Below are positions 28,385-38,300 of a stretch of DNA of 64,000 nucleotides, one piece after another (the stretch's first letter is position 1; the number at the start of each line of letters is the position of its first letter). This DNA comes from Herpetosiphon gulosus (GTDB lineage: Bacteria > Chloroflexota > Chloroflexia > Chloroflexales > Herpetosiphonaceae), in the NCBI RefSeq assembly GCF_039545135.1, contig NZ_BAABRU010000013.1, positions 160,518 through 224,517 on the forward strand, given 5' to 3'. The position numbers and the translations under genes are program-made. A model generated the notes under the pieces. The model was not told the DNA's origin, did no database searches, and saw only the letters and a list, made by a program, of their open reading frames with translations.

Positions 28385-29731
28385 TTAACTGGTTTCACCC
28401 AAACCTTCGTAGGCAGCGACAGCTAAACCAGCCCCGACGCTGGTAAAGGGATCTTGCTCGCGCAGCCGATCCTCAGTAAAGCGGTCGGCTAATAATTTGA
28501 TAAAACGCGGAATTCGCGAGGAGCCGCCTGTGCGCAGCACCACATCAATTTGCTCGTGGCTCAGGCCAGCCGCGCGAACCGTGCGATCAACACAATCGCC
28601 AATGGCGCGGGCTTCGGGGCCAACGAGGCGCTCAAATTCAAAGCGGGGCAGCAAATGATCAAAATCAATATCTTTAACATGCATACTAATTTCAACTTGG
28701 CGTTCGCTCGAAAGTCGTCGTTTGGCCGCTTCGGCATGCTCATACAGCACCAACCCATAATTTTCGCGCACTAATGAGCGCAAGGCTTTGAGTTCTTTGG
28801 GTTTATCGCTGGTACGCACCGCTTCTTCGATGATATCGAGCATTTTTGGGGTGTGCATTTCGAGAATATTTTGCCAGTTGTCGAGGTGCTCCATCAAGGT
28901 AGCAGGTAAAGGCAATTTACGTGGGCCAAGCCGAGCACCATCACCAAAATATTGACGCAAGGCTCCCGTGACGATTTTGCTATCGAGCACGTCGCCGCCA
29001 ATTGGCACGCCATCGGTCGCCAGTACTTGGCGCTTTGCGCCATCAATGGCCATCACGGTTACGTCGAGCGTCCCGCCACCAAAGTCGAAGACGATGATAT
29101 TGCGGCGTTCGCGTTGACTAGCAGCAAAGGCATGGGCTGCGGCAACTGGCTCGGGCATAAAACTCACATTCGGCAAATCGGCTAATTCGCAGGCCTCACG
29201 CATGCGCCGAATTGCCAAAGCATCGCCTTCGGGTGTGCTGGCATAGTGCACAGGTCGGCCAACCGTAATTGCACTAATTTTCTCACCAGTAAAGCGCTCG
29301 ATCTCGCGACGAATTGCCCGTAAGATTTTGGCGATCAATTCTTCGAGGGTGGTTTCTTGGCCAAACACATTGGTTCTGATGTAGGATGGATCGCGCAGCA
29401 TGGTTTTGATCGATTGAAATAAACGGCCTGGTGGGTTGCTATCGATCAAGCCTTCGACGGCCTGCGTGATCGTGCCAACCCCTGCATAGGTGTTGGTAAC
29501 TGTGCCAACATAGCGTCGCTCGTAGACAATTTCGCGGCCAACGTTGCCCTCAGTAAAGGCATTAATTGCTGCACGGCCAATCCGTTGCTGGCCTTCGGGC
29601 GTGATAAATAAGGCGGTGCGTAACACATTGGGATTCGCCGCTACGGAGTCTAGCGGAACCAAAGTTACCTTTGCGCCATCGTAAATTGCTGCGGTCGTAT
29701 TAGTTGTTCCGAAATCTAAGCCTACCCGCAT
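28385..29731 (-). CDS. Hsp70-like ATPase without substrate-binding domain (YegD-like)
   Basis: 448 residues, covering only the actin/Hsp70 ATPase fold. Phosphate-1 motif RVGLDFGTTNTTAAIYD, phosphate-2 IIVFDFGGGTLDVTVM and adenosine motif VVLRTGGSSRIPRFIKLL are all present. The beta-sandwich and lid of DnaK (about 250 residues) are missing, as in the YegD branch. Function of that branch is unclear. The start follows GGAGG by 7 nt; the frame to 29878 is an overextension. Divergent from the HDAC-like gene. Confidence 0.85.
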   Translation of the reverse strand: MRVGLDFGTTNTTAAIYDGAKVTLVPLDSVAANPNVLRTALFITPEGQQRIGRAAINAFTEGNVGREIVYERRYVGTVTNTYAGVGTITQAVEGLIDSNPPGRLFQSIKTMLRDPSYIRTNVFGQETTLEELIAKILRAIRREIERFTGEKISAITVGRPVHYASTPEGDALAIRRMREACELADLPNVSFMPEPVAAAHAFAASQRERRNIIVFDFGGGTLDVTVMAIDGAKRQVLATDGVPIGGDVLDSKIVTGALRQYFGDGARLGPRKLPLPATLMEHLDNWQNILEMHTPKMLDIIEEAVRTSDKPKELKALRSLVRENYGLVLYEHAEAAKRRLSSERQVEISMHVKDIDFDHLLPRFEFERLVGPEARAIGDCVDRTVRAAGLSHEQIDVVLRTGGSSRIPRFIKLLADRFTEDRLREQDPFTSVGAGLAVAAYEGLGETS

Positions 29732-29991
29732 TGCAATGCCTCCTAAATTAAGATGGATGAGTTGCACGGCGAAATGCCGCCCAAACCCAAAACTGGGGGG
29801 CGGCTGGTGCAGACCATCGATTGTAACAAAGCATTTTACGCGCCATGATCGGTCGTAGGGCGGATGTTGGATGAGCAATTTTGGGCTTTTGCAAATAATA
29901 CCTATTTAAAAATTCCATCGTTGGTTGGTTGCAGGCTTGCCAGCCCTCGATTAAGCTAGGTTTAGTATTGTTCGCTGAGGAGCTTTCGCAT

Positions 29992-31029
29992 ATGAGCCTC
30001 GCTCTTATTTCACACGATCATTATCTCGACCACGATCAGCCTGAGCACCCCGAAAATGCCAATCGTTTGCGGACGATTCATGCCATGCTGGCGGCTGATT
30101 ATGAATTGCAACAACATTTAACCCCACATGCACCACGCCATGCAACTGCAGCTGAGATTGAAGCGGTGCATGTGCCCAGCCATTTGCCAACGCTGCAACG
30201 TATGGCCCAATTTGGCGATTGGGCTGATGCTGAAACCTATATTTTGCCAGATTCGGTCGAGATTGCCCGACTGGCTGCTGGCGGCGCGATTGTCGCGACC
30301 GATGCAGTGCTCAGTGGTCGGCAGCGCAATAGTTTTGCTTTGATCCGCCCACCGGGCCATCATGCGACCGCTGATCAAGCGATGGGATTTTGCTTGTTTA
30401 ATAATGCGGCAATTGCGGCGGCTTTTGCTCAACGTGAATATGGCCTCAAACGAGTGGCGATTTTGGATTGGGACGTACATCATGGCAATGGAACCCAAGA
30501 TATTTTTTATGAAAATCCTGATGTGTTGTATATCTCGACCCATGGCTGGCCGCTTTGGCCAAACTCGGGCCATTGGAAGGAGATGGGCGCGAAAGCTGGC
30601 TTGGGCACAACCCTCAACCTGCCATTACGGCCATTGACTGGCGATATGGGTTTTCATTTGGTATTTGAACAAGCAATTGCTCCAGCGATTCGGCGCTTCA
30701 AACCTGAGTTATTGATCATCTCGGCGGGCTATGATGCGCATATCTACGACCCATTGGGGAATTTGGCGCTCTCAACCGGCGGTTATGCCCAGCTATCTTC
30801 GATCGTGTATAATTTGGCCGCCGAGTGCTGCGATGGACGCTTGGTGGGCTTGCTTGAGGGTGGTTATAACCTCGAAGCTCTCGCTCAAAGCCTCAGTGCA
30901 ACGCTGCAAACATGGGTTTCTGGTCAGCCTGCCCCGATTTTTAACCAAGAAGTCAGTCATACCCCAGAACCCGATGTTACATGGCTGATCGAGCATCTGC
31001 GCCGCGAACATCCGCTTTTGAAGGGATGA
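29992..31029 (+). CDS. Histone-deacetylase-family hydrolase (acetoin utilisation/acetylpolyamine type)
   Basis: 345 residues of the zinc-dependent arginase/deacetylase fold. N-terminal HDHYLDHDQPEHPENANRL, the paired histidines in RPPGHHATADQAMGFC, zinc ligands in LDWDVHHGNGTQDIFY and the third ligand in IISAGYDAHIYDP. The family removes acetyl groups from lysine side chains or acetylpolyamines. Start ATG 29992 has GGAG 9-10 nt upstream. The last codon and TGA lie at the start of a GGATGAAGGATGA repeat, so the natural C-terminus may have been trimmed. Confidence 0.92.
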   Translation: MSLALISHDHYLDHDQPEHPENANRLRTIHAMLAADYELQQHLTPHAPRHATAAEIEAVHVPSHLPTLQRMAQFGDWADAETYILPDSVEIARLAAGGAIVATDAVLSGRQRNSFALIRPPGHHATADQAMGFCLFNNAAIAAAFAQREYGLKRVAILDWDVHHGNGTQDIFYENPDVLYISTHGWPLWPNSGHWKEMGAKAGLGTTLNLPLRPLTGDMGFHLVFEQAIAPAIRRFKPELLIISAGYDAHIYDPLGNLALSTGGYAQLSSIVYNLAAECCDGRLVGLLEGGYNLEALAQSLSATLQTWVSGQPAPIFNQEVSHTPEPDVTWLIEHLRREHPLLKG

Positions 31030-31391
31030 AGGATGAAGAACATAGAACATAGCGATCAAGGCTAGGGGGTTGGCAATGATGCCTATCCCTCACCCCCTAG
31101 CCCCCTCTCCCGCACGCGAGGCGAGGGGGAACCGCTTCGGCATTGCACCCATCGCCCGCCGCAGTGGGCGATGGGTCGGGGGTGAGGGGTCGGAGTTGAT
31201 TGGCAACCTGCTGAACCATTAAACATAGAACATAGAACATAAAGATCAGGGGCTAGTTGTCAGGGGGCAGGTTTTGAGTTTTCGGTACAGCAAACGACCC
31301 ATGCGATGTGGCGAGCAACCGTCACTCAAGAAACTGAAAACTGACCCCTCGCCCCTGACTTCTGGCCCCTCGAATACATACAAGGACACTT
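31030..31391. repeat. Repeat-filled gap before hisH
   Basis: Holds GGATGAA (31024-31036), GAACATAGAACATAG (31037-31051 and 31222-31240), the REP-like element at 31087-31189, and GGGGCAGG / CCCCTGAC words (31255-31372). No gene is supported. The hisH Shine-Dalgarno (AAGGA) is at the end. Confidence 0.75.
31087..31189. repeat. REP-like palindromic element, copy B
   Basis: Bounded by CCCTCACCCCC and GGGGGTGAGGGG. The inner hairpin CCCATCGCCC / GGGCGATGGG has compensatory changes relative to copy A at 28245: both arms differ together (CTCGCCC/GGGCGAG versus ATCGCCC/GGGCGAT), which suggests selection or gene-conversion for pairing. Confidence 0.75.
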
Positions 31392-32015
31392 ATGATTGCA
31401 GTGATCAATTATGGAGCTGGCAACTTGCCCAATGCAGTGCGAGCCTTGGAATATGTTCAAGCCCCAATCGAAGTGGTGACTGATCCGGCGGCGGTTCGAG
31501 CAGCTCAAGCAGTCGTTTTGCCTGGAGTTGGCGCGACCGCCGATACCATGCGCTCGTTGCGTGAAATGGGCATGGATTCAGCAATTCGCGAGGTAATCGC
31601 CCGTGGAACGCCATTTTTGGGCATTTGTGTGGGGATGCAAGTGTTGGCTGAGCAAAGCGAAGAATTTGGCTTGCACGAATGCCTTGGTTTAGTGCCAGGC
31701 ACGATTCGCCGTTTTGAACAAGGCTTGAAAGTGCCGCAAATTGGCTGGAACGGCGTGCAGCACGATGGCAGCGCTTTGTGGGATGGGATTCCCAACGGAG
31801 CTGAATTTTATTTTGTGCATTCCTATTATTTAGCAACTGACGACGCGGCTTTGGTTACTGGCCGTACCGAGTATGGCCTGAATTTTCCAGCGGCGATTGC
31901 CCGCGATAATATCACTGCTGTTCAGTTTCACCCCGAAAAAAGCGGCCAATGGGGGCTAAAATTGCTGGGGAATTGGGTCAAGGGGGCAGTTGGCAGGGGT
32001 CAGGGATCAGAATAG
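31392..32015 (+). CDS. hisH: Imidazole glycerol phosphate synthase, glutaminase subunit
   Basis: 207 residues. Class I glutamine amidotransferase: [18 protein letters not shown], oxyanion [11 protein letters not shown], nucleophile Cys in [12 protein letters not shown], and His-Glu in [12 protein letters not shown]. It supplies ammonia to HisF. The tail after LLGNWVKG (AVGRGQGSE) is encoded by a GGGGTCAGGGATCAG repeat and is not expected in the family. hisA begins 97 bp downstream, after a repeat-filled spacer that breaks an otherwise tight operon. Confidence 0.95.
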   Translation: MIAVINYGAGNLPNAVRALEYVQAPIEVVTDPAAVRAAQAVVLPGVGATADTMRSLREMGMDSAIREVIARGTPFLGICVGMQVLAEQSEEFGLHECLGLVPGTIRRFEQGLKVPQIGWNGVQHDGSALWDGIPNGAEFYFVHSYYLATDDAALVTGRTEYGLNFPAAIARDNITAVQFHPEKSGQWGLKLLGNWVKGAVGRGQGSE

Positions 32016-32112
32016 CCGCTAAAATACCGATGATTTATTTTTGAGACAAAACTATGGCAGGGGTAACTAATCCCTCATCCCCGACCCCTAGCCCCTACGT
32101 TTTAGGAGAACC

Positions 32113-32835
32113 ATGCAACTGATACCAGCAATCGATTTGCGCGATGGCCGTTGTGTACGGCTGGTGCAAGGTGATTTTGAACAAACAACCGTCTATGGCG
32201 ATGATCCGGTAGCGGTCGCGCAGCGGTGGGAAGCAGCAGGCGCGGCGCGGATTCACATTGTTGATCTTGATGGAGCCAAAGCTGGCCGACCAACCCAAAC
32301 CAGCACAATTGCTGCGATCACCAAAGCGGTCAGTGTGCCAGTGCAACTTGGTGGTGGCTTGCGCGATGCCGCCAGTGTTGCCGCTGCTTTTGAGCTTGGC
32401 GTGAGCGATGTGATTTTGGGCACAGTGGCGGTGCGCAACCCTGAATTGGTGGCCGAATTGGTGGGCCAATATGGCAAGGCGATTACGATAGGGATTGATG
32501 CCCGCAATGGGGTCGTGGCGACCGAAGGCTGGCTAGCCAGCAGCCGTCAACGAGCAACCGAACTGGCTGAACAAATGGGCCAACTCGGAGTTGCGCGGAT
32601 CATCTATACTGATATTAGCCGTGATGGCACCTTGAGCGAACCAAATTATGCGCAAACGGCTGCCTTGGTAACCCCCGATGGCCCAGCAATTATCGCTTCT
32701 GGCGGGATTGCCCGCGTCGAACATTTGGCGCGTTTGGCAGAGCTTGGCATTAGCGGGGCAATTATTGGCACGGCGCTTTATACAGGCCATATCGATCTGG
32801 CCTCGGCAATTCAAACGATTGAACACGGAGGCTAA
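32113..32835 (+). CDS. hisA: ProFAR isomerase
   Basis: 240 residues, a (beta/alpha)8 barrel. [20 protein letters not shown] holds the first catalytic Asp; [23 protein letters not shown], and [15 protein letters not shown] holds the second catalytic Asp. The [18 protein letters not shown] phosphate loop is present. It isomerises the ProFAR aminoaldose to PRFAR, the substrate of HisF-HisH. TAGGAG precedes the ATG. The next gene starts 2 nt after its stop. Confidence 0.97.
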   Translation: MQLIPAIDLRDGRCVRLVQGDFEQTTVYGDDPVAVAQRWEAAGAARIHIVDLDGAKAGRPTQTSTIAAITKAVSVPVQLGGGLRDAASVAAAFELGVSDVILGTVAVRNPELVAELVGQYGKAITIGIDARNGVVATEGWLASSRQRATELAEQMGQLGVARIIYTDISRDGTLSEPNYAQTAALVTPDGPAIIASGGIARVEHLARLAELGISGAIIGTALYTGHIDLASAIQTIEHGG

Positions 32836-32837
32836 AC

Positions 32838-33935
32838 GTGTCGTCATCGAAACAAGATATTACCGCTCGTTATGAAGAGGAGCGTTTACGCGCCCAAGAG
32901 CAATCGCAATTGCTCTATCTCCAGAATCAAATTGATGAATTGCGTCGTCAAATCAAAGACGTAAACGGCAAATACGCTTGGTCAACCGAGCAATCGCGTA
33001 AATCCGAGGCGGTGGTTGCCCAACTGCAAGGCATGATCGAGCGTCAAGCCCAAGAGCAAGCCCAAACCTTGGAAAGCTATCGCCGCGAATTGACCACCTT
33101 GCGCAAGGAAATTGCTAACAGCACTGTGCGCATGGACGATAGCGTCAAGCCAATTCGTGACATTCAGCTTTCGTTGGCCCAACAGCAAGAGCATCGCAAA
33201 CAAGATTTACAAACATCACAAAGCTGGTTTGCGCGAATTGAATTGATGGAACAGCGCATGAGCGATTTTGAGGCGCGGATGCGTGAGCAAACTGAGCATT
33301 ATCGTTCGCTGGGCGGCCAGATCGAGCACTTGCGGGCTGCCGATGCTGAAACTGTGCAAGATATGCGCAAACTCAGCGAAGATGTGCAAATTGAAAAGCA
33401 ACAAATGCGTCGCCAAGCCGTCGAAACTCAACAAATGGTGATCGACATTGGCGAAGGCATTCGCGAATTGCGTTCGCGCTTCGAGCGGCTTGAAGATTTG
33501 CAAAAAGGCTTGGAAGCCCAAATCGAACCATTGCCCGAGCAAATTGAGGTTGTACGTGCTCAACTCCCCGATATGATCGCCGAAATTAAGCGGATCGAGC
33601 GGGTCAGCACCGAACGTTTCTTGATGAACCAAGAACGCTTGGAAGAATTACGCGGTCAACATAACGAGCAGCTTGATGAGTTGCGCAGTGCTGATGAAAC
33701 CCATCTGCGCCAAATTATGAGTTCGTTGGAGCGAATTGATACCTGGTGTCATGAGTATGAATCGAAGCTCAGCCGCACCCAAAACCGCCTTGAAGATGCC
33801 CAAATTTCCAATTTGAGCCGCATGCAAGATTTTGAGCGGCGCGAAGTCCAAGCACTGAGCGATATGTTGGCGGCAATTCAAGGCCGCTTGCAAATTGCCC
33901 AAAGCGAAATTTTGGAACGCGGAAGCGAGATCTAA
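32838..33935 (+). CDS. Long coiled-coil protein inside the his operon
   Basis: 365 residues, almost entirely heptad-rich helix dominated by Gln, Glu, Arg and Leu (e.g. [40 protein letters not shown]). No signal peptide, TM or enzymatic motif. It starts with GTG 2 nt after hisA and ends 2 nt before hisF, so it must be co-transcribed and probably translationally coupled with both. Not a histidine enzyme as far as can be seen. It may be a structural or cell-biological protein that settled in the operon. Confidence 0.85.
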   Translation: MSSSKQDITARYEEERLRAQEQSQLLYLQNQIDELRRQIKDVNGKYAWSTEQSRKSEAVVAQLQGMIERQAQEQAQTLESYRRELTTLRKEIANSTVRMDDSVKPIRDIQLSLAQQQEHRKQDLQTSQSWFARIELMEQRMSDFEARMREQTEHYRSLGGQIEHLRAADAETVQDMRKLSEDVQIEKQQMRRQAVETQQMVIDIGEGIRELRSRFERLEDLQKGLEAQIEPLPEQIEVVRAQLPDMIAEIKRIERVSTERFLMNQERLEELRGQHNEQLDELRSADETHLRQIMSSLERIDTWCHEYESKLSRTQNRLEDAQISNLSRMQDFERREVQALSDMLAAIQGRLQIAQSEILERGSEI

Positions 33936-33937
33936 GC

Positions 33938-34729
33938 ATGCTGACACGGCGAATTATTCCTTGTTTGGATGTGAAGGCTGGGCGTGTGGTCAAGGGCATC
34001 AGCTTTCTCAACCATCGCGATGCTGGCGATCCTGTGCAATTGGCGGCTTTCTACAACGAATCGGGCGCTGATGAATTGGTGTTTTACGATATTACCGCTT
34101 CATCCGATGAGCGCAATATTATGGTCGAAGTCGTTGAGAATGTGGCACGGCAGGTCTTTATTCCGCTAACGGTTGGCGGCGGCATTCGCACGGTCGATGA
34201 TATGTATCGAATGTTGCGGGCTGGCGCGGATAAAGTTTCGATCAACACCGCTGCAGTGCTCAACCCACAATTAATCGAAGATGGAGCCAAGCGTTTTGGT
34301 TCGCAGTGCATTGTGCTTTCGATGGATGCCCGTCGGATCAACGAGCCAGGCCAACCCAGCCAATGGAATGTTTTTACCCATACTGGGCGCGATCCACGGC
34401 CAACTGGCTTGGATGCAATTGAATGGGCCAAACGCGTGGTCGATTTGGGCGCTGGCGAGTTGGTGATCAACAGCATGGATGCCGATGGGACTGGTGCAGG
34501 CTACGATAACGAATTATTATCGGCGATTAGCCAGCAAGTTGGCGTGCCCGTAATTGCCTCTGGTGGTGCAGGTAAACCCGAACATTTGCTAGCCGCATTG
34601 CACGAAGGCAAAGCCGATGCCGTTTTGGCGGCCTCGATCTTCCACTTTGGCACCTACACGGTCGAAGCCGTCAAAGAATATTTGACAGAGCAAGGTATTC
34701 CAATGCGTCGCACGCCGAGGCCTGTATGA
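33938..34729 (+). CDS. hisF: Imidazole glycerol phosphate synthase, cyclase subunit
   Basis: 263 residues. [20 protein letters not shown] carries the first catalytic Asp, [12 protein letters not shown] the second; [20 protein letters not shown] and [15 protein letters not shown] are the phosphate loops. Cyclises PRFAR with HisH-derived ammonia to imidazole glycerol phosphate and AICAR. Its stop overlaps the moaD ATG by 4 bp, linking histidine and molybdopterin genes in one transcript. Confidence 0.97.
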   Translation: MLTRRIIPCLDVKAGRVVKGISFLNHRDAGDPVQLAAFYNESGADELVFYDITASSDERNIMVEVVENVARQVFIPLTVGGGIRTVDDMYRMLRAGADKVSINTAAVLNPQLIEDGAKRFGSQCIVLSMDARRINEPGQPSQWNVFTHTGRDPRPTGLDAIEWAKRVVDLGAGELVINSMDADGTGAGYDNELLSAISQQVGVPVIASGGAGKPEHLLAALHEGKADAVLAASIFHFGTYTVEAVKEYLTEQGIPMRRTPRPV

Positions 34730-34965
34730 TCATTCGCATTCGTTTATTTGCGGGCTTGCGCGAAGCGCTCAATCAACATAGCCTGAGTTTGGATGTGGCT
34801 GAGGCTGCGACGGTTGGCACGGCGCTGGCTCAATTAGCTGAACTGTATCCCAAATTGCCCTTAACTGGCTTAGCCTATGCAATTAATCGCCAATATGTGA
34901 CGCTTGAGGCGACGCTTCAGCCCAACGACGAACTGGCCTTGATTCCGCCAGTGAGTGGGGGCTAA
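34726..34965 (+). CDS. moaD: Molybdopterin synthase small subunit (ThiS/MoaD)
   Basis: 79 residues with a ubiquitin-like fold. [20 protein letters not shown] at the N-terminus and the obligatory C-terminal PPVSGG, whose last Gly is thiocarboxylated by the MoeB-type enzyme. It donates sulfur to precursor Z with MoaE. Overlaps hisF by 4 bp and is 1 nt from the moaE start. Confidence 0.92.
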   Translation: MIIRIRLFAGLREALNQHSLSLDVAEAATVGTALAQLAELYPKLPLTGLAYAINRQYVTLEATLQPNDELALIPPVSGG

Positions 34966-34966
34966 A

Positions 34967-35383
34967 GTGCAAGTATTTTTGGTAACCGAGGCAGTTTTGC
35001 AGCCCGAGCCGTTGCGCCAGTTGGTCAGCGACCCCGGCCATGGTGCGATTGTGCTGTTTGAAGGCGTGGCTCGCAATAATTTTGGTGGGCGAGCAACGGC
35101 CTACTTGGAGTACGAAGCCTATCCCGAGATGGCCGAGCAGCAATTAGCCTTGTTGGGGCAACAAGCCCAAGCTCAATTTGGCATTGGCAAGGTGGCGATT
35201 CACCATCGGGTTGGCGTGTTGCAAATTGGCGAAACTGCCGTGCTGATTGCAATTGGCTCGGCCCATCGTGGCGCGGCATTTGCTGCGGTGGCTTGGCTGA
35301 TGGATCAAATCAAGTTGGTTGTGCCAATTTGGAAATGTGAGCACTGGGCCGATGGTTCGCAAGAATGGGTGGGTCAGCGTTGA
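34967..35383 (+). CDS. moaE: Molybdopterin synthase catalytic subunit
   Basis: 138 residues. GAIVLFEGVARNNFGGRATA, LEYEAYPEMAEQQLALL, IHHRVGVLQIGETAVLIAI, and KLVVPIWKCEHWADGSQEWV with catalytic lysine are all MoaE motifs. It converts precursor Z to molybdopterin. GTG 34967 lies 1 nt after the moaD stop; the in-frame GTG at 34955 is an alternative. The A2M-like gene follows after 16 bp. No other molybdenum genes are in the window. Confidence 0.93.
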   Translation: MQVFLVTEAVLQPEPLRQLVSDPGHGAIVLFEGVARNNFGGRATAYLEYEAYPEMAEQQLALLGQQAQAQFGIGKVAIHHRVGVLQIGETAVLIAIGSAHRGAAFAAVAWLMDQIKLVVPIWKCEHWADGSQEWVGQR

Positions 35384-35399
35384 AGCACTAAGGTGAGCT

Positions 35400-38300
35400 A
35401 TGCGATTGCTCGAAAAACTAGCACGATGGTGGTGGCGTTGGCTTCTAACAACAATTAGTTTGTTGGGCATGGCGCTGCTTGGCGTAATCGTGGCGAGTAT
35501 CGCTGGCTGGGTTCCGCAACCAAGCGTTTTGCGCCTAACGCCGTTGGCTGGTAGCCGCGAATTGCCGCCAGCCACGGCCTTGGAATTTAATTTCAATCTG
35601 CCGATGGATCGATCGAGCGTCGAAGATGCTTTGGTGATTACGCCGCCGGTGCGTGGACGTTGGCATTGGGAAGGCCGCTCTCGCGCTCGTTGGCAGCCTG
35701 AATTTGGCTGGACACCAGGCACAACCGTGACGGTGCAATTACGCCCAACCGCTCAATCGATGTTGCGCCAAACCCTAGCGACGACGGTTACCACTCAATT
35801 TGCCGCCGCACCCGCTCCATTGTTGGTGTTTCGTTCACCGCTGCCCAATGCGATTATCGCTCCCAATACTCCGATTTTGTTGCGCTTCAATCGGGCGATG
35901 ATCGACTATGCCAACCAAACTGAGCGTGGCTTAGCCGAATTAAGCATCGAGCCAAACGCCGCTAGCCAAGTGCGTTGGCTCGATGATCGCAGCGTTTTGG
36001 TGCAGGTGCAATGGCAGGTTGGTCAGCAATATCAACTCAAACTTCAAAATCTCAATGATCTGCTGGGCATTCCCGTTCAGACCACCGAATGGCAAGTGCA
36101 GGTGAGCGAACCAAACCTGATTGCGCCGCCAACAGCCCAAACCCTTCAAGCCGATCAAGCCGTGGAATGGGCTTTTGAGGGTTTGCTTGATCAAACTACA
36201 ACCCAACAATTGATCAAGCGGATTCAATTTACTCCCGCTGTGAGCACAACATGGCAGGTGCGGTATCAACCTGAGCCACAGCCGCAAACCATCATTCAGG
36301 TCTTGCCTGCTCCGGTTTGGCCGACTGGTCAAGCCCTTACCACCAGCCTACAACTTAGCCAGCCGATCACCCAGGTTTGGCAAATTCAGTCCAACTTGCA
36401 ATTAATTGGCTCAGTGCCAGGCCGTGGCGGCAGTTTGGCCGTTGATGATCCATTGCGTTTGCTGTTCAATCAAACGCCTGAGCGCCAGCAACTTGCCGAG
36501 CAACTGTTAATCGAGCCTGAAGTTGCGAATGTGGCGATTAACATCAACAATCAACAGGCCTTAATTAGCGCTGCTTGGCAACCAAGCACTGTTTACACCT
36601 TGACCTTGGCTGGCTCTGCTCCGCTGACCTTTCGTACCCAAACCCAAGCCCAACCATTGCAAATTGAAGGCGTAGGTTATTCGTTGTTGTTGCCGGAAAC
36701 GACCGCCGAATTGCGGCTGAGCGGACGCGAAAATAGCCGACTCACTGCGAGTTTGTATGTGGTTGATCGGGCGGTTTTGGCAGCGGCCTTACAACAACCG
36801 CAAACCCCGCTCAATCCGCAGCGTTATAATTTGCAACCGCAACAGCAATGGCAGATTGCGGCTGGCCCTGAACGAACTATCAGCATCACCCCAACTCAAG
36901 CGGCGTTATTGCTGCAAGTGCAAGCTCCCAATACCGAACTTGTGCAACATGTCTTGATTTGGACACCCTATCGAGCACAATTGTTGGCGACCCCCGAGCA
37001 AGCCCAAGCATGGATTGTCGATCTGGCCAATCGTCAACCAGTCGCCGCCGCAGATTTGAGCATTTTGGCGGGCGCGAATCAACTTGCCACAGGCCAGAGC
37101 GATTCGCAAGGGCTTTGGCAAACCGCAATTCAGGGCAGTAGCGGGCGTTTGGTCTTGCTTGGCGGCGAGCCGCAAGCGCCGATTGTGGCCGAAACAATTA
37201 TTCGACCGCAACGCCAAGCTCCAAGTTTGAGCAGCCAATTGCTGCTTGACCGCCAGAGTTACCAAGCCAACCAACAACTGACGATTATCGGTAGCAGCGA
37301 GTTTGCAACCGATCTGGTAACTACGCCAACCCTAACTTTGGCTGTGCTTGATCCCAGTGGCCAAGCGATTGCGCCCGAACAAACTTTGGTGGTAAGCCAA
37401 AGCCTCTGGACAACCAAGGTGCAACTTGCCGCCGATGTTCAACCAGGTTTGTATCAAGTGCGACTGCGCTATGCCAACCAAGTGATTGCCAGCCAAAATT
37501 TTGTGGTCAATCAGCCAAATTTGGTGTATCGTGTGGTTTTGCCCGAAGTTCAAGCGACCAATGCGATCGTGCCAGCTGAAATCATCAGCGATTTACCGAA
37601 CCAACATGGCCTGTGGCGCTTGCTTGATCAACGTAATCGCCAAGTGACTGCTGGTAGCTGGTATAGCAACGCTGCTGGAATTGCCCAGTTTGATTATCAA
37701 CAGAGCCAAACGTTGTTGGGCGATTATGTGCTCGAAGTTCAGCTTGGTGAGCAAGTTAGCTATCATCCCAGCCAAATTCGCTATGTTGCGCAATTGGCTG
37801 CCAAGGCCGAGCAACAGTTGCTCAATCCTAATCAACCAACCAACATCAGCTTCCAACTGCGTGATCAACAGGGCATGGCTTTGGCCAATCGCGCTTTGCA
37901 AATCGAGGTTCAAGGTGCAATTACTAGCACCCAAAGTTTGCGTACCAATGCTGCTGGCGAGGTTATTTGGCGCACCAATGGCTTACGTTCGGGCTTGTGG
38001 CTGATTCGTGCTAGCAGCCCCGATGCTGCCAGTGTAGAAGTGCCATTATGGGTGCTTGGCGTAACTACTGAACAAGCGATTGGCCGGAGCCAAAGCAATT
38101 TGGTGGAAACTGCCGAGCTAGCCCTTGCCCCGCTTACCAATCTGGCGGCTACTAGTGTTTTGGTCAGCTGGTTTGAAGGCGGCACACTTCGCCAGCAAAT
38201 TCAGCCTTGGGTTGCGGGCCAGCGCATCGCAATTACGCCTAGCCTGAGCAATACTCAGCAATTAGAGGTGGCTTTGGCTTGGCTCGATGCTGAGCAATTA

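Noticed and set aside
28385..29878. Longer N-terminus of the Hsp70-like protein from 29878
   Set aside because: The Hsp70 motif starts at MRVGLDFGTT with GGAGG just upstream; the extension has no homology features.
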